64,000 nt of DNA from contig NZ_CP096563.1 in assembly GCF_023221595.1 (NCBI RefSeq), positions 5,265,001-5,329,000 on the forward strand. Reading direction: 5' to 3'. This document shows positions 8,917 to 17,294 of this stretch, piece by piece. The translations under genes were made by a program, and so were the position numbers. The notes under the pieces are model-generated. The model had not been told where the DNA came from and ran no database searches. It worked only from the letters and a program-made list of their open reading frames with translations. This DNA comes from Rhodococcus qingshengii JCM 15477. Its GTDB lineage: Bacteria; Actinomycetota; Actinomycetes; Mycobacteriales; Mycobacteriaceae. Within the stretch, counting starts at the first letter, position 1; each line of letters opens with the position of its first letter.

Positions 8917-9432
8917 TCACGGGGTGACCCACGTCGAAGTGCCGTCGCTGAAACATCCCTGACCTGTGGCGATATTGAAAACAAGGGTGGGACCACCTGA
9001 GCAGATCGCCCCGACGTCCGCGTCACCCACTGCCGCTCTGCCGCCAGGTCCGCTGAGCACCACGGCAAAGGGTGAGGAGTCGGTGCGACCGAGTGCGAGC
9101 GAACCCGGGCCGTACGCAACGGCGGCAAGTAACCCACCGCGCGACTCCGCCGCAGCAACGCCGCCGAAGAGTCCGACGCCTGCCGACCTGCCACCGTCTC
9201 GAGAATCCGCGACGCCGACACCGTCGCCCTCGACGTGTGAAATCGCGTAACTGGAGGGATCTGCCACCGCTCGGCATGCGGATGACCCGTCGACGATCGT
9301 CTGATCTTGCCCGCGCGCCGAACAATCCAACGTCGCGGCCGACGCTGTTCCGCTACCGAGTGACAATCCGAAGGCGGCAAGAATCACGCCACCCGCCGCT
9401 AAGCTTGCTGCTCGCATTTTCCGGCGATCCAT
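8917..9432 (-). CDS. Secreted protein of unknown function
   Basis: Protein of 171 residues with a signal peptide (KMRAASLAAGGVILAAFGLS up to ASA, about residue 35). The mature part is rich in Gly, Ala and Ser and contains four Cys in the mature chain (CSARG, CRAV, CSGG, CFSDG), which could form two disulphides. I do not recognise a catalytic motif. The start is ATG 9432 with a GGGGG stretch upstream rather than the TTG two codons earlier. Probably a small actinobacterial envelope protein, read alone. Confidence 0.7.
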   Translation of the reverse strand: MDRRKMRAASLAAGGVILAAFGLSLGSGTASAATLDCSARGQDQTIVDGSSACRAVADPSSYAISHVEGDGVGVADSRDGGRSAGVGLFGGVAAAESRGGLLAAVAYGPGSLALGRTDSSPFAVVLSGPGGRAAVGDADVGAICSGGPTLVFNIATGQGCFSDGTSTWVTP

Positions 9433-9510
9433 ATCCAACCCCCACAGTGCATTCGACGTGACCGTACATTCGACGTCTGATCGAATTACCCGATATGTCC
9501 GCCTCTGACG

Positions 9511-10551
9511 CTACCCGTCTTTGTTCTTCCGATCGCGGTCCTTGCTCGGTTGAACACGTTTGGGTTCACCGGGCATTTTGGGATAGTTCGGCGGGTACGG
9601 CAGATCGCCCAGTCCTGCCGCCAGATCCTTCTCCCACATCTCCAACAGAACATCGAGGGCAAAGGCCTTGTCGTGCATGGCTTCCATCGGATCACCACGA
9701 TCGGCGAGCAAGCCGGGAACCGTGGCGATGGTGCAGTCGTCTGGATGCACGTCGCGCAGTTCGTCCCAGGTCACCGGCGTCGACACAGTTGCGATCGGCG
9801 TCTTACGAGCGGAATACGCCGCCGCGATCGTCCGGTCACGGGCATTCTGATTGAAGTCGATGAAGATCCGTTCACCCCGCTCTTCCTTCCACCACGCGGT
9901 TGTGGCGCGATCGGCACTACGACGCTCGACTTCACGAGCAAGGGCGATACCCGCGTGACGGACCTCGACGAAATCCCAGCGCGCCTCGAGCGGGATGTAG
10001 ACGTGAAGGCCTCGGCCACCGGACGTCTTGGGAAATCCTTCCAATCCCAACTCGGCGAGCAGAGGGCGAAGGACCTCGTCCGCGATGGCAACGGCCTCGT
10101 CGAACCCGGTCCCCGGTTGCGGATCGAGATCGATGCGCAGTTCGTCCGGGTGGTCGGTGTCCGGGCACCGCACGGCCCAGGGATGAAACGTGACAGTCCC
10201 GAGATTGGCGGCCCACACGATGTTCGCAGCACTTCGCACTCGAAGGACGTCGGCCTTGCGACCCGACGGGAACGTGACCTCGCAGGATTCGACGTGCTCG
10301 GGCCGTTTTGCCGGCAGCCGCTTCTGGTAAACCTCTTCGCCCTCGGTGCCGTCGGGGAATCGCTGAAGATGCGTGGGCCGATCTTGGAGCGCCCGCAACG
10401 CTGCACCCTGCAGCGCCACCGTTCGGTAGTACTCGACAAGATGCCGTTTGGTTCCGCCGTCCTCACCCAACTGCGGATAGTAGATCTTGTCCGGGCTCGA
10501 CAATCGGACCGCGATCCCGTCGACGTCCAGTTCCTCTGCCGGGCTCGCCAT
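9511..10551 (-). CDS. LigD-polymerase-like primase-polymerase (PrimPol C type)
   Basis: Stand-alone polymerase domain of the LigD family (archaeo-eukaryotic primase fold), 346 residues. The catalytic pair is in RIDLDPQPG (Asp at about 141 and 143) and the nucleotide-binding stretch is SGGRGLHVYIP with its His. A downstream segment, DFNQNARDRTIAAAYSAR, is typical of PolDom proteins. It makes short DNA/RNA fill-ins in repair. Its ATG overlaps the ligC stop (TGATG), so the two are translated as a pair, as I recall for Mycobacterium Rv3731-Rv3730c. The basic C-terminal tail (KDRDRKNKDG) is presumably disordered. Confidence 0.9.
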   Translation of the reverse strand: MASPAEELDVDGIAVRLSSPDKIYYPQLGEDGGTKRHLVEYYRTVALQGAALRALQDRPTHLQRFPDGTEGEEVYQKRLPAKRPEHVESCEVTFPSGRKADVLRVRSAANIVWAANLGTVTFHPWAVRCPDTDHPDELRIDLDPQPGTGFDEAVAIADEVLRPLLAELGLEGFPKTSGGRGLHVYIPLEARWDFVEVRHAGIALAREVERRSADRATTAWWKEERGERIFIDFNQNARDRTIAAAYSARKTPIATVSTPVTWDELRDVHPDDCTIATVPGLLADRGDPMEAMHDKAFALDVLLEMWEKDLAAGLGDLPYPPNYPKMPGEPKRVQPSKDRDRKNKDG

Positions 10552-11597
10552 CACTTACCGCCTGCAAGAACATCCGCGAAGTCGTATCGCACCGGAACCT
10601 CCAACTGATCGAAAGTGCATTCGTCGGGCACCCTGTCCGGACGCCAGCGCAGGAATCGTGCAGCGTGCCGAAAGCGTTCCCCTTCCATCTGGTCGTACGC
10701 CACTTCGAGCACCCTCTCAGGACGAAGCGGAATCCAGGAGCGGTCTGCGGCCGATCTCCACCGGCTGGCCTCTCCCTCGGCTACAACGTCGTCCCCGAGG
10801 CGCAAAGGTTCGAGTTCGGCCAACAACTCGATCCGCCGCGCCGCGGTGAAAGCAGAAGCGCCACCGACCATCTTCAATTCGGAACCGTCGTACAGACCAA
10901 GAAGCATCGACCCGATACCTGGCTGACTCTTGTGGGGACGGTAGCCCAGCAGTACGACATCCGCGGTCCTGGCGTGTTTCACCTTGATCATCTCGCGCTT
11001 GTTCGGCAGGTACGGTCCCGCCAGCCTCTTGGCGACAACCCCGTCGAGACCCGCGCCTTCGAAGGTTTCGAACCAGGCCATTGCTTCGGCGCTGTCGGCC
11101 GTCGCTGCCGTGACGTGGCAACTCGGCCCGCCACCGACGCAATCGAGGAGCAACGCACGTCGAACCCCGAAGTCCTCGATCGAGACGTCGCGATCCCCGA
11201 GCGCCAGTAAATCGAACCCGACAAATTGCGCGGGCGTGTGTTCCGACAACAATGCGACGCGGCTCGCGGCGGGGTGAATCCGCTCGGAGAGCGCTTCCCA
11301 ACTCAGGCGCGTCACACCGTCGATCTCACGGGGAACCACCAGTTCTCCGTCCACCACACATTTTTCGGGCAATTCAGACTTGACAGCTTCCACCGCTTCG
11401 GGAAAGTACCGCGCCAGGTCCTTTCCTCCTCGCGATCCGAGCACCACTTCGTCACCGTCACGAAAGATGATTGCTCGAAATCCGTCCCATTTCGGCTCGT
11501 ACGACCACGTCGGGTCACCGGACTCGGGCTGAGGCGGCACAGTGGCCGCAGCCTTCGCGAGCATCGGGGCGAGCGGCGGCATCAGGGGTAGCTCCAC
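10551..11597 (-). CDS. ligC: ATP-dependent DNA ligase LigC
   Basis: ATP-dependent DNA ligase of 348 residues with nucleotidyltransferase and OB domains but no extra modules. The adenylated lysine is in EPKWDGFRA (about Lys36). Further motifs are VVDGELVV, GLDGVVAKR and MIKVKH. It aligns closely with mycobacterial LigC, whose N-terminus has the same xLPVMPP start; this supports the GTG at 11597 over the ATG five codons in. With the primase-polymerase it would seal repair gaps independently of Ku. Confidence 0.93.
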   Translation of the reverse strand: MELPLMPPLAPMLAKAAATVPPQPESGDPTWSYEPKWDGFRAIIFRDGDEVVLGSRGGKDLARYFPEAVEAVKSELPEKCVVDGELVVPREIDGVTRLSWEALSERIHPAASRVALLSEHTPAQFVGFDLLALGDRDVSIEDFGVRRALLLDCVGGGPSCHVTAATADSAEAMAWFETFEGAGLDGVVAKRLAGPYLPNKREMIKVKHARTADVVLLGYRPHKSQPGIGSMLLGLYDGSELKMVGGASAFTAARRIELLAELEPLRLGDDVVAEGEASRWRSAADRSWIPLRPERVLEVAYDQMEGERFRHAARFLRWRPDRVPDECTFDQLEVPVRYDFADVLAGGK

Positions 11598-11706
11598 CTA
11601 CCCATACTGACAGTCCGGTTGGCAATTCGACTACCGATGTATTGGAATAGGTCCCGAACAATCCACGAACCAACAGAACTATCCAAGAATCAACAAAGGG
11701 GTCCTT

Positions 11707-12324
11707 ATGTCCGGAATCGTCCGGCGACTTTGCACTGCGGTGATCGCAACTTCTGCAATCGCCGCCTTCACCGTCGGTTGCGGTTCCGACATCGAGCCGA
11801 AAGCCATTGCGGAATCATCTTCCTCGGTTGCCGATTCGACCACTACCTCCGCAGCCCCGACCACCTCGAAGATCACCGGCCAGGAGGGTTCGGACGATGG
11901 CGGCGACGTCGACATCGACGTGTCGATCGGTGATTGCGTCAAACTCGGCGGTACCACGACGGCCGCGGAAATCGACAACGCGGACTGCGGTAGCAAGGAT
12001 TCCAACTACAAGGTGGTCGCCAAGGTTCCCACCTCTGATCTGTGTGCCTCCGATGTCGACTCGTACTACTACGAGACCCTCGCGGGTGACGAGCAGGGCG
12101 CTGTCTGTCTCGACGTCGACTGGGTAGTCGGCGGATGCATGGACCTCGGCAGCGGAATGGACGAGCCCGCCCGCATCGAATGCTCGGATACCAGCGGCAC
12201 CAATGTAGTCGAGGTCGTCGAAATCCTGCAGAACTCCACGTCGATCGACGAATGCGGTTCGGGGGCAGACTCGGGATTCGAGCACCCGGAACGTAAGTTC
12301 ACGGTCTGCGTCGCAACGCTCTGA
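11707..12324 (+). CDS. Putative lipoprotein of unknown function
   Basis: Protein of 205 residues with a lipoprotein signal (AVIATSAIAAFTVGC, Cys at about residue 25), then a Ser/Thr/Ala-rich linker and a domain with several cysteines (GDCV, ADCG, DLCAS, AVCLD, GGCMD, ECSD, DECGS, VCVATL) that could form disulphides. The layout resembles LppU-like actinobacterial lipoproteins with a C-terminal septum-formation-like domain, but I cannot name it. An AAAGGGG site precedes the ATG. It ends at a strong hairpin shared with the convergent corA gene. Confidence 0.72.
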   Translation: MSGIVRRLCTAVIATSAIAAFTVGCGSDIEPKAIAESSSSVADSTTTSAAPTTSKITGQEGSDDGGDVDIDVSIGDCVKLGGTTTAAEIDNADCGSKDSNYKVVAKVPTSDLCASDVDSYYYETLAGDEQGAVCLDVDWVVGGCMDLGSGMDEPARIECSDTSGTNVVEVVEILQNSTSIDECGSGADSGFEHPERKFTVCVATL

Positions 12325-12350
12325 TTCGAGCGCCCTCCCGAAAAACACCT

Positions 12351-12388
12351 GTGCGCCTTGACAACCGATCTCGGTTGGCAAGGCGCAC
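12351..12388. terminator. Bidirectional hairpin between convergent lipoprotein and corA genes
   Basis: An almost uninterrupted stem: GTGCGCCTTG (12351-12360) pairs with CAAGGCGCAC (12379-12388), and the inside (CAACCGA/TCGGTTG) pairs again around a 2-base loop. It lies between two convergent stops, with AAAAA on the left side for the minus-strand transcript. It is well placed to end both transcripts. Confidence 0.75.
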
Positions 12389-12390
12389 AG

Positions 12391-12420
12391 CGCTTTCTAC
12401 AGCCGGCGCTTTCTACAGCC
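12391..12420. repeat. Tandem duplication of the corA stop-codon region
   Basis: CGCTTTCTACAGCC occurs at 12391-12404 and again at 12407-12420, with a period of 16 bases. The inner copy carries the corA stop (TAG on the minus strand at 12415-12413) and the outer copy repeats it. Confidence 0.85.
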
Positions 12421-13564
12421 AGCCCCGACGCTTGAAGATCGTGTAGAGACTTCCACAGGTCAGGAACATCATCGAGAGTGCAAACGGATAGCCCAAGTGC
12501 CAGTGCAGCTCCGGCATGTCGTCGAAGTTCATTCCGTACACGGTTCCGATGAGCGTCGGCGCGAAGAGAATTGCCGCCCACGCCGAGACCTTCTTGATCT
12601 CCTCGTTCTGCGCGTAGCTCGCCTGCGTCAGATTGCGCATCTCCTCGTTCTGGTTCTGCGACACCAGAGTTGCGTTCACCGTGAGGATGTTTCCGAGCAA
12701 CTGACGAAAGCCGTCGGCCCGCTCCACCACCGTCGTCGCATGGTCGGTGACGTCGCGCAGGTATCGCTGGAGCTCCTCGTCCGTGTGGTACTTGTCGAAC
12801 CCTGCCGACAACCCACGCAGCATTCCCAGCAGCGGACGCGTCGCCCGCTGGAATTCGATCACCTCACGGGTCAGTTCGTAGATGCGACGCGAAACTCCGG
12901 GATCGCCACTGAATACTTCGGTTTCGATCTCGTCGATGTCGTTCTGCAGGCCGGCCACCACCGGGGCGTACCCGTCGACGACTGCGTCGAGAATGGCATA
13001 GAGAACGGCCTCGGTACCCAACCGCAACAGGTCAGGATCGTTCTCCATGCGAGTCCGCACCGCCGACAGATCCGGCGATTCACTGTGACGGACGGTCAGA
13101 ATGAAGTTCGGACCACAGAAGATGTGCAACTCGCCGAATTCGACCCGCTCGGTCTCGTCGCGGTACCGCGCAGCACGCAGCACCACGAACAGCGTCTTAC
13201 CGTAGCGCTCGAGCTTGGGGCGCTGGTGCGCGACGATCGCATCCTCGACCGCCAGTTCGTGGAGGTCGAAATGTTGTGCAGCGGCATACAACTGGGCGTC
13301 GTCGGGCCGGTACATGCCGATCCACGCCATCGACTGCGAATCCGGAAGGCATGACAGTGCTTCCGCCAGCGTGGACGGTGACGCTATCCGCTCGCCGTCG
13401 CGGTACACGCCGCTGTTGACGACGGTCGATTCGACGGGCGCCACCGCCTCGGGCGGGGCAGCCTTGACGACGGTGCGTGCGGCACGCGAGTGTCCGGGAT
13501 GTGAGTCACCGAGCCCCGCGGAACGACGCGGCAGTACCGAACGTGAACGACGAAATTCGCGCAT
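12413..13564 (-). CDS. corA: CorA-family magnesium/cobalt transporter
   Basis: Divalent cation channel of 383 residues. A basic, Pro/Ser-rich N-terminal extension (about 45 residues) precedes the CorA cytoplasmic domain. Two C-terminal membrane segments follow, with the ion-selectivity motif YGMNF just after the first and the conserved acidic loop DDMPEL. The terminal KRRGWL is also typical. The ATG has only a weak ribosome binding site. A 302-base leader with two stem-loops lies upstream, so expression may be controlled at RNA level. Magnesium uptake is the most likely role; cobalt or nickel cannot be excluded. Confidence 0.93.
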   Translation of the reverse strand: MREFRRSRSVLPRRSAGLGDSHPGHSRAARTVVKAAPPEAVAPVESTVVNSGVYRDGERIASPSTLAEALSCLPDSQSMAWIGMYRPDDAQLYAAAQHFDLHELAVEDAIVAHQRPKLERYGKTLFVVLRAARYRDETERVEFGELHIFCGPNFILTVRHSESPDLSAVRTRMENDPDLLRLGTEAVLYAILDAVVDGYAPVVAGLQNDIDEIETEVFSGDPGVSRRIYELTREVIEFQRATRPLLGMLRGLSAGFDKYHTDEELQRYLRDVTDHATTVVERADGFRQLLGNILTVNATLVSQNQNEEMRNLTQASYAQNEEIKKVSAWAAILFAPTLIGTVYGMNFDDMPELHWHLGYPFALSMMFLTCGSLYTIFKRRGWL

Positions 13565-13866
13565 GCTGAACAGCTTTCGAGGGAAGAGTGAACGACGACG
13601 CTTGCTTCACAGCAAAGCCGAAGCCGATGAACACACGATGAAGCTGCAGCAAAATACCGGATCAACCCGGGCGGCTACAGCTTCAGTTGGTACTCGGAGG
13701 TTGGCCACGCATTACAGCCACACCTCCTCTTCCCTGAATTCCTACGCAAGTCCGCGCACGACGCCAACATGCTACCCCGACTGTCAGAGCGGGACAAACC
13801 GAACGACAAGCCGCAGGACAGCACGAACCGGTCGGAGGAAACCCGCTCGACGAATGCAGCTTTCAG
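13565..13866 (-). promoter_or_regulatory. Long structured leader upstream of corA
   Basis: This 302-base stretch without a gene lies between corA and the TetR stop. Two inverted repeats stand out. GAAGCTGCAGC (13640-13650) pairs with GCTACAGCTTC (13674-13684), with an inner CCGG/CCGG pair in the loop. GGAGGTTGGC (from 13696) pairs with GCCACACCTCC (to 13727). I do not see the conserved core of the known M-box (ykoK) magnesium riboswitch. It may be a cation-responsive leader of another kind or simply an untranslated region with hairpins. Confidence 0.35.
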
Positions 13867-14484
13867 TCAGTTCGCAGCGCGCAATCCGCCGATCAACAGT
13901 TCGACGATCTGGTCCGCCAACGACTCCGTCTCCGCCAAAGTCTGCCCTTCACGCCTTCGGTACCAGAGGTCGATGCCGTTGAGACTGCTGAGGAGGACTT
14001 TTGCCGCCATTCGAGGTGAGCCCGCACGAATGGAACCATCCGCGACACCTTCGGTCATCACGTCGACGAACAGATTCTCGTAATCGAGTCGCAGCGAATT
14101 CAGTTCCACGAGGACTTGCTGTTGTCTCGGTTTGAGCGCGGAGTTCATCTGGCCCCGGACGCCTTGGTGGATCGTGTGGTGGTACCCGAGATGTGTCATG
14201 AGATTGACCAGGTGGGCGTGCGACATCGCTTCGAGACGCGCGAGGCCGCTTTCTGCCCCGCCCATCCGAGACTCGACCTCAGCGCGGAGCAGGCTCATCC
14301 CGCGCTCGTAGATTGCCAGGTAGATGTCGAACTTCGAACGAAAGTGGTAGTAGACAAGACCTTTGGTGGCGCCGATTCGATCGGCCAGTAAATCTACAGT
14401 CGTGGCCGCGTAACCGTCTTCGGCAAAGGCGTCGGCGGCGCTGGTGATGATCGCGGATCGCACGTCCGGAAGATCACTACTCAT
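13867..14484 (-). CDS. TetR-family transcriptional regulator
   Basis: Repressor of 205 residues. The N-terminal helix-turn-helix is clear (AITSAADAFAEDGYAATTV...RIGATKGLVYYHFRSK, about residues 10-55). The C-terminal ligand domain is unassigned. ATG 14484 is preferred because GGAAG lies just upstream; a longer in-frame form exists but reads through a Gly/Ser-rich segment. It is divergent from the short-chain dehydrogenase gene, and a palindrome at 14549-14562 lies between them, so control of that gene and of itself is likely. The ligand may be an acyl-CoA, judging from the target. Confidence 0.9.
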   Translation of the reverse strand: MSSDLPDVRSAIITSAADAFAEDGYAATTVDLLADRIGATKGLVYYHFRSKFDIYLAIYERGMSLLRAEVESRMGGAESGLARLEAMSHAHLVNLMTHLGYHHTIHQGVRGQMNSALKPRQQQVLVELNSLRLDYENLFVDVMTEGVADGSIRAGSPRMAAKVLLSSLNGIDLWYRRREGQTLAETESLADQIVELLIGGLRAAN

Positions 14485-14548
14485 TCGACTTCCACTCCCA
14501 TTCACACTGCCTGCCGGCCCTTGACTGTTTCCACGCCATCGCATAGTA

Positions 14549-14562
14549 ATACTGAGTAGTAT
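14549..14562. promoter_or_regulatory. Candidate TetR operator
   Basis: ATACT-GAGT-AGTAT, a perfect 5-base inverted repeat with a 4-base spacer, lies in the 100-base gap between the divergent TetR and dehydrogenase genes, 22 bases upstream of the dehydrogenase ATG. Confidence 0.5.
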
Positions 14563-14584
14563 CCCAGATCAGAGAGGTTTTCCA

Positions 14585-15499
14585 ATGTCGTTGGATTTTT
14601 CCGGCAAGGTAGCGATCATCACGGGCGCAGGCGGCGGACTCGGCCGTTCACACGCATTGGCCCTCGCCGCACGCGGCGCACGCGTCGTCGTCAACGACAT
14701 GGGTGGCTCGGTCAACGGCAGTGGCGGCGCTGATACCGCAGCAGCCAAAGTAGTGGCGGAAATCGTCGAGCTGGGCGGCGAGGCCATCGCGGACCACTGC
14801 GACATCACCGACGTCGACGCCGTTGCCGCCATGGTCGCGACGGCCGTGGACAAGTGGGGCCGCGTGGACATCCTGATCAACAACGCCGGAATCCTGCGCG
14901 ACAAGTCGTTCATCAAGGCCGAGCTCGACGACTTCCGCAAAGTCATCGACGTGCATCTGATGGGTTCCGTCATCTGTTCCAAGGCAGTCTGGCCGCACAT
15001 GGTCGAACAGAACTACGGACGCATCCTCATGACTACGTCAGCATCGGGAATTTACGGCAACTTCGGCCAGGCGAACTACGGCGCCGCGAAGTCCGGCGTC
15101 GTCGGCCTGATGAACGTTCTCGCCATCGAGGGCGAACGCAAGGGCATCCGCGTCAACTCGCTGGCCCCGACCGCCGCGACCCGCATGACCGAAGACCTCC
15201 TCGACGAGAAGACTCTCGCTCTGCTTGCACCCGAATCGATTTCACCCGGCGCACTGTTCATGGTCTCCGATGACGCACCGACGAAGACCATCCTCAGCGC
15301 CGGCGCCGGCGTCTTCGCGATCGCTCGCATGGAAGAGTCGCAGGGCGTCTACATCCCCGAAGGCGCACTCTCGCCCGAGGTCGTCGCCGAACGGTGGTCC
15401 GAGATCAGTGACATGACCGATTCCGTCCAGGTGCCCGCGGCGTTCGATCAGACCCGCCGGTTCGTCGAGAAGGCCGTGGCGGAGCAGCCCAGCAACTGA
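14585..15499 (+). CDS. Short-chain dehydrogenase, MFE-2-like 3-hydroxyacyl-CoA dehydrogenase
   Basis: NAD(P)-dependent SDR of 304 residues. It has GAGGGLGR (about 16-23), VVVNDMGG, NNAGILRDKSF, catalytic Ser in TTSASGIYGNFGQ, and Tyr/Lys in ANYGAAKSG. These segments match the dehydrogenase domain of peroxisomal multifunctional enzyme type 2 and related actinobacterial enzymes that oxidise (R)-3-hydroxyacyl-CoA or 17-beta-hydroxysteroids. It is longer than a basic 250-residue SDR by a C-terminal extension, as in that group. The divergent TetR gene probably controls it. Exact substrate unknown. Confidence 0.88.
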   Translation: MSLDFSGKVAIITGAGGGLGRSHALALAARGARVVVNDMGGSVNGSGGADTAAAKVVAEIVELGGEAIADHCDITDVDAVAAMVATAVDKWGRVDILINNAGILRDKSFIKAELDDFRKVIDVHLMGSVICSKAVWPHMVEQNYGRILMTTSASGIYGNFGQANYGAAKSGVVGLMNVLAIEGERKGIRVNSLAPTAATRMTEDLLDEKTLALLAPESISPGALFMVSDDAPTKTILSAGAGVFAIARMEESQGVYIPEGALSPEVVAERWSEISDMTDSVQVPAAFDQTRRFVEKAVAEQPSN

Positions 15500-15542
15500 G
15501 CAGGGCAACCAGACAACTGATCGACCCCGCTCCCCCTAAGGT

Positions 15543-17150
15543 GTGGTGGTGACCACACCTACGGGAGTATCGATCGTCGACATCGTCGACAGACTGGGAA
15601 TGACGTTCCTCAGCGGTGGCGACACCGTCGACGGCGCCCGCACTGTCAGCCGCGTGACCCTGCACGAAGGGTCCGAAGCTACCCAGGACAGTGCGGGCGC
15701 CGTCGTACTCGGCGCAGGTCTCGCAGGTTCGGCCGATATCGCAACGGCGGTAAGAGAATACGGCTCGGCAGGTGCGGTAGCGCTGATCGTCAAAGAGCCC
15801 CTGGACTTCGACGGCCTCGTCGAGAAAGCGGTGGCCGACACCGACGTCGCACTCCTCGGAATGGTCAAGGATGCAAGCTGGCTGCAAAGCGCGTCGTTGA
15901 TCAACGAGATCCTCGAATCCGGCAACAACGGGGACCGCACGTCGGCCGCCGACGCCGACCTGTTCGATCTTGCCAACTCGATCGCTCAGGTATTGAACGG
16001 CCCGGTCACCATCGAGAATCAGTCGAGCCGGATCCTCGCGTTCTCGGCGGATCAAGCCTTCGGCGACGAGGCACGTAAGCAGAGTGTCCTCGGACATCAA
16101 GTGCCGCAGCACTATTCCGATCGGCTCAGGTCAATGGGGTATTTCAACAAGATCTACGGCTCTACCCTGCCGGTATTTCTACCGGGTATCGGGCCGGGCA
16201 TCAGGCCCCGCGTCGGCATGCGAATACATGCGGCATCGCAGATCCTCGGTTCGATCTGGGTGATCTTGGACGAGGAGCCGAACGAATTACAGGTCAAAAC
16301 GCTCGTCGAGGCTGCGGGCGTGGCCGCCATGAGTTTGCTTCGCGCCAAACTGGCCGCGGATTCGGCACGACGACTGAGGTTGGGCGAGGTGATCACGTTA
16401 CTGAGTGGCGGCACTTCAGCGAAGGAAGCGGCCGAGCGACTGGGCTACGGCCGTTCGAAAGCAAACGTGCTTGCGGCCGGCTTCCGTAGCGGCGCCGGTG
16501 CATCGTTGGAGGCCGAAGCCGACGTCGATCAACTGGCCCTGACACTCAATACCTATCTCGACCAAGTATTTCCGCTGTCGGTGGCGGCAGCGATCGGCGG
16601 CACCGTCTACGCCGTAATCCCACACACCCGGCACCAGACCGACGACGACTACGTGCGTCGGATCGCGTCGGAGTTTGCAGACCGTTCCCGTTCGGAAAAG
16701 TCGGTGGTCATCGGAATCGGTGCGACAGTGGCCGACGTGATGACGCTGGAGAAGTCACGCGACGAAGCCGACCGAGCACTTCGCGTTCTGAGGTCGACGT
16801 GGAATTCCTCGGGCCGGACCGTCGCGCGCGCCGACGACGTGCAGATCAATTCCCTACTTCTGCGCCTCTCCGACGCCCTGGCGGACGAGAACGAGACCGC
16901 ATCGGGTCCGCTCGCGGTACTGCGTGAGTACGACCGCAGTCACGACATCAACCTTGTCGACACTCTCCGCGCCTGGCTCGACACGTTCGGCGACATTCCG
17001 GCTGCTGCGTCCTTGGTTCACATCCACGTCAACACGTTCCGGTACCGCCTCAAGAAGCTTGCCGGGATTGCCGGCATCGATCTCGATGATCCGGAAACTC
17101 GATTCAGCCTGATGCTCCAGCTTCGTCTCTTCCATCCGACAATGTTGTAG
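15543..17150 (+). CDS. PucR-family transcriptional regulator
   Basis: Regulator of 535 residues. An N-terminal PucR-like domain (about 1-130) is followed by a GAF-like middle and a C-terminal helix-turn-helix of the PucR/CdaR type (LVHIHVNTFRYRLKKLAGI near residue 505). Three consecutive GTG codons (15543, 15546, 15549) could start it; AAGG lies just upstream. PucR-type proteins commonly activate catabolic operons for amino acids, purines or similar nitrogen sources. It precedes, in the same direction, the peptide transporter and D-amino-acid conversion genes, so it is the probable regulator of that cluster. Its ligand is unknown. Confidence 0.9.
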   Translation: MVVTTPTGVSIVDIVDRLGMTFLSGGDTVDGARTVSRVTLHEGSEATQDSAGAVVLGAGLAGSADIATAVREYGSAGAVALIVKEPLDFDGLVEKAVADTDVALLGMVKDASWLQSASLINEILESGNNGDRTSAADADLFDLANSIAQVLNGPVTIENQSSRILAFSADQAFGDEARKQSVLGHQVPQHYSDRLRSMGYFNKIYGSTLPVFLPGIGPGIRPRVGMRIHAASQILGSIWVILDEEPNELQVKTLVEAAGVAAMSLLRAKLAADSARRLRLGEVITLLSGGTSAKEAAERLGYGRSKANVLAAGFRSGAGASLEAEADVDQLALTLNTYLDQVFPLSVAAAIGGTVYAVIPHTRHQTDDDYVRRIASEFADRSRSEKSVVIGIGATVADVMTLEKSRDEADRALRVLRSTWNSSGRTVARADDVQINSLLLRLSDALADENETASGPLAVLREYDRSHDINLVDTLRAWLDTFGDIPAAASLVHIHVNTFRYRLKKLAGIAGIDLDDPETRFSLMLQLRLFHPTML

Positions 17151-17163
17151 CGATCTACCAAGT

Positions 17164-17172
17164 CTCACGAAA
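17164..17172. promoter_or_regulatory. TTTCGTGAG motif (reverse orientation) upstream of the first binding-protein gene
   Basis: CTCACGAAA here is the reverse complement of TTTCGTGAG, which recurs at 19007-19015 in front of the second binding-protein gene; a shorter TTTCGTG is at 18976-18982. This makes it a candidate site for the neighbouring PucR regulator. The evidence is only the shared words and their position. Confidence 0.3.
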
Positions 17173-17294
17173 CATTCGTAAATCCGGACGATGTTCTCGT
17201 TCTTTTGTTGGGTGAAGATTCAAGCAATCGTCTTTTGCTCCTGACCCGACAGACCTCGCGTCACTCGGGCGGGACCACACCTTCCGGAGGCACC

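Noticed and set aside
13565..13866. M-box magnesium riboswitch in the corA leader.
   Set aside because: The conserved core sequence expected for the M-box was not found by eye, only other stem-loops.
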